From the NCBI GenBank assembly GCA_019309545.1, contig JAFDGA010000002.1:1-64000 (forward strand): 64,000 bases of DNA. The letters run 5' to 3'. The position numbers were made by a program, and so were the translations under genes. Position 1 is the stretch's first letter. Each line of letters opens with the position of its first letter. The stretch comes from Deltaproteobacteria bacterium. Its GTDB lineage: Bacteria > Desulfobacterota > Desulfobaccia > Desulfobaccales > Desulfobaccaceae. Positions 33,858 to 43,065 of this stretch are shown piece after piece. The notes under the pieces were generated by a model, which saw only the letters and a program-made list of their open reading frames with translations, was not told the origin of the DNA and ran no database searches.

Positions 33858-34301
33858 TTATTTAGGAGGAGTTTTTCCATTGGAGTCACATACGGTATAG
33901 GTATGGCCGGCGACCGTATAATCATCGGCCTTAAAGCGAATGATCAGGGTGCTGTGCAACACCTTGCTTTTTTTCTTTACCGGCACCTTCTTGACGGTTT
34001 TGTCCTGGTCCAGATAAAACGGCACGGTTGACTGGGGATTAATCTCCCTTTCCTTAGCAAATGCTGGCAGGGTGGCATCTTTGTAGCTCTTATAGGTGAA
34101 TATCAGGCCGGCCGGGGTGCGGTTAACTTCCTGGGGTTCGCCGAACAGCAACATAATCTCGTTTTTGGTGGTCTGGCCATCCTTGATGCGGTTGACGTAT
34201 TCGGGGTTGATAGTGTTGCCGGATATATCTACCCAGCCCAGCAAAGGTATGATCAGGCTGAGGGTTAATGCCATCATTTTCCAGCCAGATGGTCGAATCA
34301 T
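33858..34301 (-). CDS. Exported BamE/SmpA-like small protein
   Basis: A 147-residue protein with an N-terminal hydrophobic signal (MALTLSLIIPLLGW) and then NPEYVNRIKDGQTTKNEIMLLFGEPQEV, the typical SmpA/OmlA (BamE-like) start in which a helix-turn is followed by a GxP-containing segment. There is no lipobox Cys, so it is probably periplasmic. BamE-like folds occur in several envelope proteins besides BamE. It lies just upstream of the SPL gene on the same strand, with ribosome site GGAGGAG. Confidence 0.7.
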   Translation of the reverse strand: MIRPSGWKMMALTLSLIIPLLGWVDISGNTINPEYVNRIKDGQTTKNEIMLLFGEPQEVNRTPAGLIFTYKSYKDATLPAFAKEREINPQSTVPFYLDQDKTVKKVPVKKKSKVLHSTLIIRFKADDYTVAGHTYTVCDSNGKTPPK

Positions 34302-34346
34302 AGGTACTCCTCCCGGGTTGAGTTAAATTGGTCGGCAGACTACAAT

Positions 34347-35018
34347 TTAACTGAGTAATACCGCAATGATGCCGCTCAAAAAAACCCCATCAAAGGTGCC
34401 GGCGCCGCCGATCGATGCTACCGGAGCGTTCAGATTACGCAGCTCCTTAATTTTCAGCAGGTCGGCGCCGATCAGCGTTCCCATCGTTCCGGCGATATAG
34501 GCGATCGGGGCCCTAATTTCGACCGGAGAGAAAATCAAGGCTCCCACCGCGGCAATAACCGGCGGAATCAAGGCGGGGATGGCAATGCCCATGCCCTGCA
34601 CCGGCCGTGCCAACCGGTTGGTGACCAGGGCGACGATGCCGGTTACCAAAACCGGCAGCAACAAGCTGTGTATTTTAAATATCAGGTATATCGAGATCAA
34701 CAAGGGGATTAAGGCTCCACCGACATTAATGGCCAGAATGGTTTTTTGGGGCTTGATAACCTTGGGGACCCGATAGCGCATACCGAAATAGCTTACCACC
34801 TCATCGTGGATCAATTGGTTGCTTTCTAGATGACCGATGGGAATATTTACCATGCTGCCTAACAAGGTGGCCAGCAAGATACCGAAAAGATGTTGCGGCG
34901 GCAACCCTAGTTTGGCAAAAGCCAACCCGATCACCCCCACCTGTAAAAAGGCAAAAAGAAAGATGGCCAGAACAAAAAAAACCAGCATGAAAATCATCAG
35001 CAACGGTGGATAAAACAT
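34347..35018 (-). CDS. DUF1614 multi-pass membrane protein
   Basis: A 223-residue hydrophobic protein with seven or so membrane segments and the family motifs GSMVNIPI, AINVGGALIPLLISIYLI, GTLIGADLL and GGAGTFDGVFLSGIIAVLL. Function unknown; some members sit near redox or acetoclastic genes in anaerobes. It is the last gene in a minus-strand group with the sigma-54 regulator and the Rossmann protein. Confidence 0.85.
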   Translation of the reverse strand: MFYPPLLMIFMLVFFVLAIFLFAFLQVGVIGLAFAKLGLPPQHLFGILLATLLGSMVNIPIGHLESNQLIHDEVVSYFGMRYRVPKVIKPQKTILAINVGGALIPLLISIYLIFKIHSLLLPVLVTGIVALVTNRLARPVQGMGIAIPALIPPVIAAVGALIFSPVEIRAPIAYIAGTMGTLIGADLLKIKELRNLNAPVASIGGAGTFDGVFLSGIIAVLLS

Positions 35019-35072
35019 TTTCTGAGTCTCCTTAATGACTCCTGGTTCCCAGCGCAGCCTGGAGCTGCAAGG

Positions 35073-36026
35073 TTAACCGCCATAGGCCTTTAATTTCAGA
35101 TTTAATTCCTCCATCGAGATTCCCAGAATAACCGCGGCTTGCTGGCGATCACCGCCCACCTTATCCAGGGTCCGTAGGATCAGTTCCCGTTCCAACTCCA
35201 CCAGGCTGGGCTCCGCGTCCCGGCGAGGGATTTGATAATCGACCCCAGGATGGCCCTTCAGCTCTTGCAGGGCAGGTGGAAGCTCTTTAAGGGAAAGGAT
35301 TTCCGCCGGACACAGGATTACGCCCCGCTCTATAACATTTTCCAGTTCCCGGACATTACCCGGCCAGGAATACTTGCGGAAAACGCTCAGCACCTCTGGG
35401 TCGATGCTCTTGATCTGCCGGGCATTTTTTTTATTATAATAACTCAAGAAATATTGGGCCAGCAAAACGATATCCTCACCCCGTTCCCGCAGCGGCGGGA
35501 GGGCGATGGAAACTACATTGAGGCGATAGTACAGATCCTCCCGAAAACGTCCTTCCCGGACCTCGACCTCCAACTGTCGGTTAGTGGCGGCAATGATGCG
35601 GACATCAACTTTAAGGGTCCGGTTGCTCCCCAGAGGCTCGAACTCACGGCTTTGCAAAACCCGCAGGATCTTGGCCTGGGTGGTGAAGGAAAGCTCCCCG
35701 ATCTCATCCAAGAATAAGGTTCCCTGATGAGCCAGGAAAAAGCGGCCCTGTTTGCGAGCAACAGCCCCGGTAAAGGCTCCTCGTTCATGACCGAACAGCT
35801 CACTCTCCAGGAGAGTTTCGGGCAGGGCGGCACAATTGACCACCACAAAGGGGCCTTGCCGCCGCCGGCTGTGGCTATGGATGGCGTGCGCGACGATCTC
35901 TTTCCCGGTGCCGGTTTCTCCGAGCAGCAGGATGTTGGCATCGGAAGGCGCGACCAGGCTGAGCAGCTTAAAAATTTCTTGCATGCATGGAGATTGACCG
36001 ATAATGCTGGAAAAATCAAACGCCAC
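35073..36026 (-). CDS. Sigma-54-dependent activator without N-terminal sensor
   Basis: A 317-residue protein made of the AAA+ domain (Walker A GETGTGKE, GAFTGA loop, Walker B GTLFLDEIGEL, arginine region YYRLNVVSIALPPLRER) and a Fis-type helix-turn-helix at the C-terminus (GGDRQQAAVILGISMEELNLKLKAY). No receiver, GAF or PAS domain precedes it (it starts almost at IIGQSPCMQEI), so its activity must be set by expression or by a partner protein. It drives RpoN-dependent promoters; an rpoN gene starts at 63494. The targets are not evident. Confidence 0.92.
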   Translation of the reverse strand: MAFDFSSIIGQSPCMQEIFKLLSLVAPSDANILLLGETGTGKEIVAHAIHSHSRRRQGPFVVVNCAALPETLLESELFGHERGAFTGAVARKQGRFFLAHQGTLFLDEIGELSFTTQAKILRVLQSREFEPLGSNRTLKVDVRIIAATNRQLEVEVREGRFREDLYYRLNVVSIALPPLRERGEDIVLLAQYFLSYYNKKNARQIKSIDPEVLSVFRKYSWPGNVRELENVIERGVILCPAEILSLKELPPALQELKGHPGVDYQIPRRDAEPSLVELERELILRTLDKVGGDRQQAAVILGISMEELNLKLKAYGG

Positions 36027-36037
36027 CTATCCCTCCG

Positions 36038-36697
36038 TCATCCTTGTTTGCTAAGACCATGAACTACCCCATGGCAACGACAGGCCGTGGCAATCAATAG
36101 CTTACCGGAAGCAGCTTGGACCTGATCCCACAATTGCCATAAGTCAGCGGGCGGATAACCGCCGACCCCGGGAGCCAGTTGCTCACTGTGCACTACCAGC
36201 GACTCAAAACCAGGCAACACCAGATCTTCCAGGGCTTCGTACAGGGTGCCGACCCGCGGCAGGCCGGTAACCCGGCACTGGTCGTCCGGTTCCGGACAAT
36301 CATCCGGGCAGATAAAATCTGCCAAGCTGAGGAGCACCTCCCCTTGCTGGCCTCGAAAAACCCAGACGGCCAGTTTCTCTACCTCTGGTGGCACCGGTAT
36401 CAATTGCCAACCTGACGCGGGTGGACGTTGGCGCCAGACCCACTCAAAGGCCACATGACAGGGGATGGCCGGGATGATCCAATCATAGGTCGAGTCGTCT
36501 CGGAGGTGGGAGATTAGAAAGTCCACTCCCTCATCGTGTTCCAGGCGCAAGTTAGATAACCCGGGCAGACGGCAATCCATTAATGACTCCGGGTTCTGAT
36601 CAACCACCGTGAAGTAGCTGCCGGGTTCCTGTTGGGCCAGGCGACTAAGCGCCAGATAGCCGAAATGTCCGGCTCCGAGGATCAGGTATCGTTTCAT
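36038..36697 (-). CDS. Rossmann-fold (TrkA-N-like) protein with cysteine cluster
   Basis: A 219-residue protein. It begins with a dinucleotide-binding motif YLILGAGHFGYLALSRL and an acidic strand end (FTVVDQNPE), as in TrkA-N domains. The second half carries CPDDCPEPDDQC and a C-terminal IATACRCHGVVHG, so metal binding or redox activity is possible. I know similar proteins only as uncharacterised or loosely called potassium transporter. It lies 11 bases upstream of the sigma-54 activator gene. Confidence 0.6.
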   Translation of the reverse strand: MKRYLILGAGHFGYLALSRLAQQEPGSYFTVVDQNPESLMDCRLPGLSNLRLEHDEGVDFLISHLRDDSTYDWIIPAIPCHVAFEWVWRQRPPASGWQLIPVPPEVEKLAVWVFRGQQGEVLLSLADFICPDDCPEPDDQCRVTGLPRVGTLYEALEDLVLPGFESLVVHSEQLAPGVGGYPPADLWQLWDQVQAASGKLLIATACRCHGVVHGLSKQG

Positions 36698-36702
36698 AGA
36701 TT

Positions 36703-37560
36703 CTATTGTGGACGGGGAAAGACCCCAATCACCGTCGGTAACAGGACCATCCGGGGGGCAATCAATTCCCTAGCCTGGCGCTCCAAAAAAGAAGGTGAGG
36801 AAAAACTAAATGCTGAAGTCTTGACCAAGAGTTGAGCCATGGAACCACCGTCGAGGTTAAGGGCGGTATCGATCTCAAACTCACTGCTTTTAAGGAAGCA
36901 GGCCAGCTCATAAAGCGTAAAATACTTATCTGGACTATTAAATACCAGGATATTACCCTTGCGGTCGGTGCAGATCACGGTGCGCGGGGCTACCAGTGAG
37001 GTCTTTTTAACTCGAATGCGGCCCCTGGAGTCCAATAAAAGTGGGAAAGATTGCACCCCTTGGGTCCAAGGCAAATCTTGGGGCTGGATTTTTGTAACCG
37101 TCAGATCCAGGATAGTGGCCCGCGGCAAGTCCGGTGACATGCCTTTCGGCTCAGACACAAACATGCCTCGCATGGCTGAATTATGAAGGGGTCCGGAAAT
37201 CTCCCCATCAGCAATAATAAGCCCGCATGGTTCATCATTGGGGCGAAAATAACTGGCGTTAAACAACACCAGCGCGCCGGTACATTCTTGCCATTCCATG
37301 ATGGTCCGCGGATTGCCGTGGAAAATGCGAAAGGCATTAAAATTGGGATCAATGCGAACCACGAATAAAAACCCTAATCCCTGGTTTCTCTCCGAAACCG
37401 TAACCCTGGCAAAACCGAGACCTTTGTCCAGTTCCTGCCATTCTAATGGCCCATGGCTCCATTCCTGGGCTCGGACCGGGAGGACGGCGGTGGTCCAGTT
37501 CCAACCAAAAACAATCAAGACAGCAATCAGCCGTAACACAATATAACCTTGCCAGGTCAC
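36703..37560 (-). CDS. Phosphodiester glycosidase family protein (NAGPA/DUF2233)
   Basis: A 285-residue exported protein: signal peptide ending near VRAQ, then VVRIDPNFNAFRIFHG, LVLFNASYFRPNDEPCGLIIADG and the NAGPA-family core ALNLDGGSMAQLLV. Members hydrolyse GlcNAc-phosphodiesters, probably on surface glycans. It begins with GTG at 37560 and precedes the Rossmann protein gene by five bases. Confidence 0.85.
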   Translation of the reverse strand: MTWQGYIVLRLIAVLIVFGWNWTTAVLPVRAQEWSHGPLEWQELDKGLGFARVTVSERNQGLGFLFVVRIDPNFNAFRIFHGNPRTIMEWQECTGALVLFNASYFRPNDEPCGLIIADGEISGPLHNSAMRGMFVSEPKGMSPDLPRATILDLTVTKIQPQDLPWTQGVQSFPLLLDSRGRIRVKKTSLVAPRTVICTDRKGNILVFNSPDKYFTLYELACFLKSSEFEIDTALNLDGGSMAQLLVKTSAFSFSSPSFLERQARELIAPRMVLLPTVIGVFPRPQ

Positions 37561-37615
37561 GAAATATGGTTTATCTTAGCATATTAACCGGCTTTAGTCT
37601 ATAGGCCAAGGGATA

Positions 37616-38404
37616 ATGACTGACATCCGCCTCGCTGATTCTCATGCTCATCTGGATCTGCCGGAATACCAGGCCGATCAGTCCCAGGTGATCCAACGCG
37701 CCTGGGAGGCCGGTGTGGAGCTGATTATCAACATCGGCATCAGTCTGGACAACTCCGTCCAGGTCCTGGCCACCACCCAAAAATATAATCAGCTCTACTG
37801 TACGGTGGGCGTCCATCCGCATGGGGTGGGCAATCTTCAGGAACCTATAATTGACGACTTGAGCCGTTTGGCGATTCAGCCCAAGGTAGTGGCCCTAGGG
37901 GAGATCGGCCTCGATTTCTACCGTCGTTACGCCCCACAGGAGGTGCAGAAATATTGGTTCCGACGTCAGTTGGAGCTGGCTCATGCCCTGGGAAAGCCGG
38001 TGGTCATTCATACCCGGGAGGCCACCGCCGACACTCTGGCCATCCTCCAAGAATATGCCCCCCGCTTATGTGGTGGGGTGATGCACTGTTTTGGCGGCTC
38101 CTATCCGGAAGCTCGGGCCTTTCTTGATCTGGGGCTGGTATTGTCGCTGTCCGGGGTCTTGACTTATCCGAAAGCCGACCCATTACGGGAGGTGGTAAAG
38201 AAATTGCCCTTAGAAGGTTTATTGATTGAAACTGATTCTCCTTATCTGGCCCCCCAACCCCGCCGGGGCAAAAGGAATGAACCCGCCTATCTGCTCTATA
38301 CCGCCCAAACCCTGGCCGACCTCAAGGGGGTGGAGCTGGCTACCGTGGCTCAACATACCTGGAATAATACCCGCCGGGTGTTCGGGCTGGAGGCCACGCC
38401 ATGA
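37616..38404 (+). CDS. TatD-family metal-dependent hydrolase/DNase
   Basis: A 262-residue TIM-barrel nuclease: SHAHLDLPEY at the start, GEIGLDFYRR, VIHTREA, MHCFGG, and ETDSPYLAPQPRRGKRNEPA near the C-terminus, all metal-ligand blocks of TatD/YcfH proteins. It has 3'-5' exonuclease activity in its family. Its stop overlaps the yggS start by four bases (ATGA). Confidence 0.94.
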   Translation: MTDIRLADSHAHLDLPEYQADQSQVIQRAWEAGVELIINIGISLDNSVQVLATTQKYNQLYCTVGVHPHGVGNLQEPIIDDLSRLAIQPKVVALGEIGLDFYRRYAPQEVQKYWFRRQLELAHALGKPVVIHTREATADTLAILQEYAPRLCGGVMHCFGGSYPEARAFLDLGLVLSLSGVLTYPKADPLREVVKKLPLEGLLIETDSPYLAPQPRRGKRNEPAYLLYTAQTLADLKGVELATVAQHTWNNTRRVFGLEATP

Positions 38405-39093
38405 ATTCCATTGCTGATAATTTGCGTCACATATTAGACCAAATTGCTGCTGCGGCCCAGCGGGTGGGTCGGCAGCCCGATGAGGTTAAGCTGGTGGCGG
38501 TCAGCAAGACCGTCGACCTGGAACGCATCCGCCAGGCCATTGCCGCCGGGGTGACGATCTTAGGAGAGAATTATCTCCAAGAAGCTCAACGCAAGATGGC
38601 CGCGCTTGGGAATCCGGTAAGCTGGCATTTTATCGGCACCCTGCAGACCAAAAAGGCGTCTGGGGCGGTGGCCGGATTTGATCTGATCCACTCCGTTGAT
38701 CGCCCCAAACTGGCCCAAGCCTTGGAGCGGGCCGCCCAAAAATTGGGGAAAGTCCAGGAAATTTTGATTGAGGTCAATCTGGCCGGGGAGGCCAGTAAGG
38801 CCGGAGTGGCTCCGGAAGACGCCGCATTCCTGCTCGAGACCGTCCTCTCCCTTCCACATCTTCGGGTCCGGGGGCTGATGACCATGCCGCCGTGGTTTAA
38901 TGATCCGCAAGCCGTCCGGCCCTATTTTAAACAATTGCGAGAATTACGAGATCGTCTGAACCGATCTTTCCCGGAAATCAAACTGACGGAGCTGTCCATG
39001 GGCATGTCTGGCGACTTTGAGGCGGCCATTGAGGAAGGCGCCACCTTGGTACGGATCGGCACCGCCATCTTTGGAGCCCGACCCAAAGCCTAA
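38401..39093 (+). CDS. yggS: YggS-family PLP homeostasis protein
   Basis: A 230-residue single-domain alanine-racemase-fold protein. The PLP lysine is in LVAVSKTVDLE, followed by GENYLQEAQRKM, WHFIGTLQTKK and the C-terminal LSMGMSGDFEAAIEEGATLVRIGTAIFGAR. It binds and buffers pyridoxal 5'-phosphate and affects amino-acid pools. The TatD-YggS order with overlap suggests an operon ended by a terminator (39147-39179). Confidence 0.95.
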   Translation: MNSIADNLRHILDQIAAAAQRVGRQPDEVKLVAVSKTVDLERIRQAIAAGVTILGENYLQEAQRKMAALGNPVSWHFIGTLQTKKASGAVAGFDLIHSVDRPKLAQALERAAQKLGKVQEILIEVNLAGEASKAGVAPEDAAFLLETVLSLPHLRVRGLMTMPPWFNDPQAVRPYFKQLRELRDRLNRSFPEIKLTELSMGMSGDFEAAIEEGATLVRIGTAIFGARPKA

Positions 39094-39146
39094 AAGCCTA
39101 TTGTTGGAAGCTATCGCTAGCTGAGCCATAGTCGCGGTATTGTTCT

Positions 39147-39179
39147 AAGGGGTAGACCAGCCTGTCGGCCCCTTTTTTT
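39147..39179 (+). terminator. Rho-independent terminator of tatD-yggS
   Basis: AAGGGG (39147-39152) pairs with CCCCTT (39169-39174) around a GC-rich loop, followed by a run of seven T. A TATAAT box (39182-39187) for the next transcript follows directly. Confidence 0.8.
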
Positions 39180-39234
39180 GATATAATATTATACTAAGAT
39201 CAATCCGATATTAATCACAAGGGCTTTAACCAGT

Positions 39235-40239
39235 ATGCCTGGGACAAAATACCGCCCCGGTACCAAAGTCGGCCTGACCACCACCATTCCGGTGGAGATC
39301 ATCTTAGCCGCGGGGTTGGTGCCGGTCGATCTTAATAACCTGTTCATCACTTCGGATCAGGCCTACCGTTGGGTGGCCCAGGCCGAAGAGGCTGGATTTC
39401 CTCGCACCGTCTGTGCCTGGATCAAGGGCATTTATGCCACCTTATTGGACCACCCTGAAATTCCTGTAGTGGTCGCCGTGACGCAGGGGGATTGCTCCAA
39501 TACCCACGCCCTGATGGAGCTATTGCAGAATCAGGGCCGCGACCTAGTCACTTTTGAATTCCCCTTTTCCCGGGACCGGCGGTTGCTGGCCCAGCAGATC
39601 GAGCAGTTAATGGCCCGCTTCGGGGTCGAGTGGCCGCAGGTCCGGCAGTTCCAGGCTACGTTAACCCCGGTGCGCCAGGATTTGCATACCCTAGATCGAC
39701 TTACCTGGCAGGAGGGCGTGGTCAGCGGCCGGGAGAATTTTCAATTCTTGATTGCCAGTTCGGATTTTAACTCGGATGTTGCCGGATTTGCCGAGCAATT
39801 GACTACCTTCCTGGAGGAGGCCCGCCGTCGGCCGCGGCGATCGGCTCTGGTCCGGTTGGGGTTAATCGGCATTCCACCGATCTTTAATGATCTTTTTGAG
39901 TATCTCTCAAGTCTGGGGGCCGAAGTGGTGTTTAACGAAATCCCCCGGCAGTTCAGCATGCCGTTTGCCGAGGGGGATCTGGTTGAACAATACTTGGCTT
40001 ATACTTATCCATATGATGTGTTTGCCCGTATAAATGATATTGCCGAGGCCATTAAAGTGCGGCAACTGGATGGCCTGATCCACTACACCCAGAATTTCTG
40101 TTTCCGGCAGACCCAGGACCTGTTGCTCCGCCAGCGTCTGGCGGTGCCGATGCTGACCATTGAAGGCGACCGGCCCACCGCCCTGGACCACCGCACCCGC
40201 ATGCGCTTGGAGGGCTTTGTTGATGTCCTGCGCCGCTGA
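39235..40239 (+). CDS. 2-hydroxyacyl-CoA dehydratase D-family protein (HgdB/BcrC-like)
   Basis: A 334-residue protein of the HGD-D family. It starts VGLTTTIPVEIILAAGLVPVDLNN as in BcrB/BcrC and HgdB subunits and contains exactly three Cys: C60 (RTVCAWIKG), C87 (TQGDCSNTH) and C289 (TQNFCFRQ), the pattern of ligands for one 4Fe-4S cluster. Family members reduce or dehydrate acyl-CoA with an ATP-driven electron, or are double-cubane cluster proteins of unknown substrate. Only one dehydratase subunit is encoded here, next to its activator, so its partner subunit and substrate are unknown. Confidence 0.85.
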   Translation: MPGTKYRPGTKVGLTTTIPVEIILAAGLVPVDLNNLFITSDQAYRWVAQAEEAGFPRTVCAWIKGIYATLLDHPEIPVVVAVTQGDCSNTHALMELLQNQGRDLVTFEFPFSRDRRLLAQQIEQLMARFGVEWPQVRQFQATLTPVRQDLHTLDRLTWQEGVVSGRENFQFLIASSDFNSDVAGFAEQLTTFLEEARRRPRRSALVRLGLIGIPPIFNDLFEYLSSLGAEVVFNEIPRQFSMPFAEGDLVEQYLAYTYPYDVFARINDIAEAIKVRQLDGLIHYTQNFCFRQTQDLLLRQRLAVPMLTIEGDRPTALDHRTRMRLEGFVDVLRR

Positions 40240-41056
40240 GATATTAACACGCGCCCCGCTGGTGGGTCTGGATTTTGGCAGCCGCTTTGTCAAGCTGGCC
40301 TGTACCACTGATATGGTAACCTTTGTCAAGCGTAAGTTGGATACCCTTACCTTTTATCGGGATTATTTTCGCCGGACCCCGGAGCAGGTGGAAATAGACT
40401 GGCCGCGTCTGGGGCTGGAGCCTCCGGCCTGCCTGGTAGCCACCGGTTATGGCAAGCATCTATTGCAGGCTTATCTCCCCACCATTACTGAAATCCGGGC
40501 CCATTTTCTGGGGGCTAGGAAGCAGACCGGTCGCAATGATTTTATTTTACTGGAAATCGGCGGCCAAGACACCAAAGTGCTCTATGTTAAGGAAGGGCGG
40601 GTCTTTGATTTTCTCAGTAATGACCGCTGTGCCGCCGGCACCGGCCGTTATCTGGAAAATATGGCCCGCTTTCTAAAAATGTCGTGGCAGGAATTCACCT
40701 CTTACAGCCAGGAACCGGTAACCATCTCCAATACCTGTGCCATTTTTGGCGAGACCGAGTTGATCGGCCATCTGCTGGATGGGGTGCCGCTGCCCCGCAT
40801 CGCCGCCGGAGTCAACGATTCAGTGGCCCGGCGGGCCCTGGCCATGCTCCGCCGCTATCCCTGTCGCACTCTGGTTTTTGTCGGCGGGGTAGCCCGCAAC
40901 CATGCGGTGGTCAACTGCCTGCGCCAGCGGGGCGACTATCAGGTGATCATTCCGCCGGATCCCCAGTTTAACGGCGCCCTGGGCTGTTGCCTGGAGGCCC
41001 GCAAAAGTATGGAGCGCGTCGGCGAGACCAAAAACTTTAGTTACCTAGCCAAATAA
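40223..41056 (+). CDS. 2-hydroxyacyl-CoA dehydratase activator (BadF/BcrA ATPase)
   Basis: A 277-residue ASKHA-fold ATPase with VGLDFGSRFVKLA at the start, ILLEIGGQDTKVL in the phosphate-binding region, and the two Cys of the homodimer-bridging 4Fe-4S cluster, C136 (NDRCAAGTGR) and C172 (NTCAIFGETE). GVARNHAVVNCL closes the nucleotide site. It is the archerase that fires one electron into the neighbouring dehydratase-type protein. The start ATG overlaps that gene by 17 bases. Confidence 0.9.
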   Translation: MSCAAEILTRAPLVGLDFGSRFVKLACTTDMVTFVKRKLDTLTFYRDYFRRTPEQVEIDWPRLGLEPPACLVATGYGKHLLQAYLPTITEIRAHFLGARKQTGRNDFILLEIGGQDTKVLYVKEGRVFDFLSNDRCAAGTGRYLENMARFLKMSWQEFTSYSQEPVTISNTCAIFGETELIGHLLDGVPLPRIAAGVNDSVARRALAMLRRYPCRTLVFVGGVARNHAVVNCLRQRGDYQVIIPPDPQFNGALGCCLEARKSMERVGETKNFSYLAK

Positions 41057-41060
41057 CCGC

Positions 41061-43061
41061 ATGGAAATTCAAATATTAAATGATCTGATCGTCGTTCTTG
41101 CCCTGTCCATTGCGGTGCTGTTCGTCTGCACTCAGATCGGGGTGCCGGTAATTATCGGCTTTGTCCTCACCGGCATCTTGTCCGGACCGCACGTTTTAGG
41201 GTTGGTCAAAGCAGTATCCGAAGTAGAAATTCTAGCCGAGATCGGGGTGATTTTATTACTGTTCGCTATTGGCGTGGAGTTTTCCTTTGCCAATCTGCTG
41301 CAAATCCGCAAATCGGTGCTGCTGGCCGGTCCCTTGCAGGTGGCGGCTACTGCCCTGGCCGGTCTGGCCCTAGCCCTGCAGATGGGCAAGTCCCTGGGCG
41401 AAGCCATTTTTATCGGCTTTTTATTATCCCTGAGCAGCACCGCCATTGTCCTCAAGATCTTCCAGGAACGGGCCGAAATCGATAGTCCGCACGGCCGCAC
41501 CAGTCTGGGCATGTTGATTTTCCAGGACATCATCATCGTGCCGATGATGTTGTTAACCCCATTACTGGCCGGACAGACACAACATTTGAGTGCCGATCTG
41601 CTGACGCTGGGAGTGAAAAGCTTAGTCATCATCCTGTTGGTGATCGTCAGCGCCAAATTTATTGTTCCGCAAGTATTATACCAGATTGCCCGGACCCGCA
41701 GTCGGGAGCTTTTCCTCTTGGTGATAGTAGTGATTTGCTTTGCGGTAGCCTGGTTAACCGCCAACGCCGGCCTTTCTCTGGCCTTAGGGGCTTTTTTGGC
41801 CGGACTGATCATCTCCGAAACCGAATACAGCCATCAGGCCCTGGGCAATATTCTGCCGTTCCGCGACGTTTTTTCCAGTTTCTTTTTTATCTCCATTGGC
41901 ATGCTCCTGGACGTTGGTTTTCTCCTCCAGCACCCAGGGCTGATCGCTTTGCTCACCATAGGGGCTTTAACCTTAAAATCGCTGGTTTCGGCCTTAACCG
42001 CCATTGTCCTGAGATTTCCCCTGCGGACCGCCATCTTAATCGGTCTGGCGCTTAGTCAGGTGGGAGAATTTTCTTTTATCTTATCCAAGGTCGGCATCCA
42101 GCAAGGTATTTTTTCCAGCGACACTTATCAACTTTTCCTGGATGTGGCCATCCTTACCATGGTGACCACCCCGGTCATTATGGCTTTCGCGCCACGGATT
42201 GCCGAATTACTCTTGCGGCTGCCCTGGCCCCCCAGGTTAAGGTCCGGTTCTTATTTTGTAAAAAAGGTCGGGGAGCCGGAAAAGAGAGACCATCTGATTA
42301 TTATCGGTTTCGGCATCAATGGCCGAAATCTGGCCCGCGCCGCCAATGTGGGCGGGGTGCCCTATGTGATTATTGAAATGAACCCGGAAACCGTCAAAAC
42401 TGAAAGAGCCCGGGGCGAACCGATCTATTTCGGCGATGCCACCCAGGAAGAAATACTCCGGTTGGCCAATATTAAAGAGGCCCGAATCGTAGTAGTGGCG
42501 ATCAACGACCCGGCCGCCACCCGGCGCATCACCACAATCGCCCGCCAGCTCAATGCCAACGTGCATATCATCGTCCGGACCCGCTATATCCAAGAAGTCC
42601 AGCCGTTATATGAGCTAGGGGCCAATGAAGTGGTCCCCGAAGAATTTGAAACATCATTAGAAATCTTCGTGCTGGTGTTGAAGAAATATCTGGTGCCGCG
42701 CGAACAGATTGAAAAACTCATCACCGAGGTGCGGGCTAATGGTTATAAAGTCTTGCGCGGCTTTACCGATGACCTGGCCGCTTTTGTCAATCTAAAACAT
42801 TATCTGCATGATTATGAAATTAATACCGTCAGCCTGGAGGAGAGGTCACCTTTGGCGGGAAAATCGTTGGCGCAGGTGGAATTGCGCAAGAAATATGGCA
42901 TTACTGTGCTGGCGGTGCGACGCGATGGCCAGATGCTGGCCAATCCCGAGCCGGACATGGAGCTGGAGGGCAATGATCTGTTGATCATCTTGGGCTCCCC
43001 GCGTGATATTGCCCACTATAATTATTTATTTAAAAATCCGGACGGAAAAGTGGAAAATTAA
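41061..43061 (+). CDS. Kef/CPA2-type monovalent cation:proton antiporter
   Basis: A 666-residue protein. Residues about 1-385 are a CPA2 Na/H exchanger domain of 12-13 membrane helices (GVPVIIGFVLTGILSGPHVLG, LSSTAIVLKIFQERAEI, LALGAFLAGLIISETEYSHQ). Then comes a TrkA-N domain (LIIIGFGINGRNLARAANVGGVPYVIIEM) and a C-terminal TrkA-C domain. It resembles KefB/KefC-type K+ efflux antiporters gated by ligand. It begins five bases after the activator gene and precedes a Zn-ribbon miniprotein. Confidence 0.92.
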   Translation: MEIQILNDLIVVLALSIAVLFVCTQIGVPVIIGFVLTGILSGPHVLGLVKAVSEVEILAEIGVILLLFAIGVEFSFANLLQIRKSVLLAGPLQVAATALAGLALALQMGKSLGEAIFIGFLLSLSSTAIVLKIFQERAEIDSPHGRTSLGMLIFQDIIIVPMMLLTPLLAGQTQHLSADLLTLGVKSLVIILLVIVSAKFIVPQVLYQIARTRSRELFLLVIVVICFAVAWLTANAGLSLALGAFLAGLIISETEYSHQALGNILPFRDVFSSFFFISIGMLLDVGFLLQHPGLIALLTIGALTLKSLVSALTAIVLRFPLRTAILIGLALSQVGEFSFILSKVGIQQGIFSSDTYQLFLDVAILTMVTTPVIMAFAPRIAELLLRLPWPPRLRSGSYFVKKVGEPEKRDHLIIIGFGINGRNLARAANVGGVPYVIIEMNPETVKTERARGEPIYFGDATQEEILRLANIKEARIVVVAINDPAATRRITTIARQLNANVHIIVRTRYIQEVQPLYELGANEVVPEEFETSLEIFVLVLKKYLVPREQIEKLITEVRANGYKVLRGFTDDLAAFVNLKHYLHDYEINTVSLEERSPLAGKSLAQVELRKKYGITVLAVRRDGQMLANPEPDMELEGNDLLIILGSPRDIAHYNYLFKNPDGKVEN

Positions 43062-43065
43062 TATT

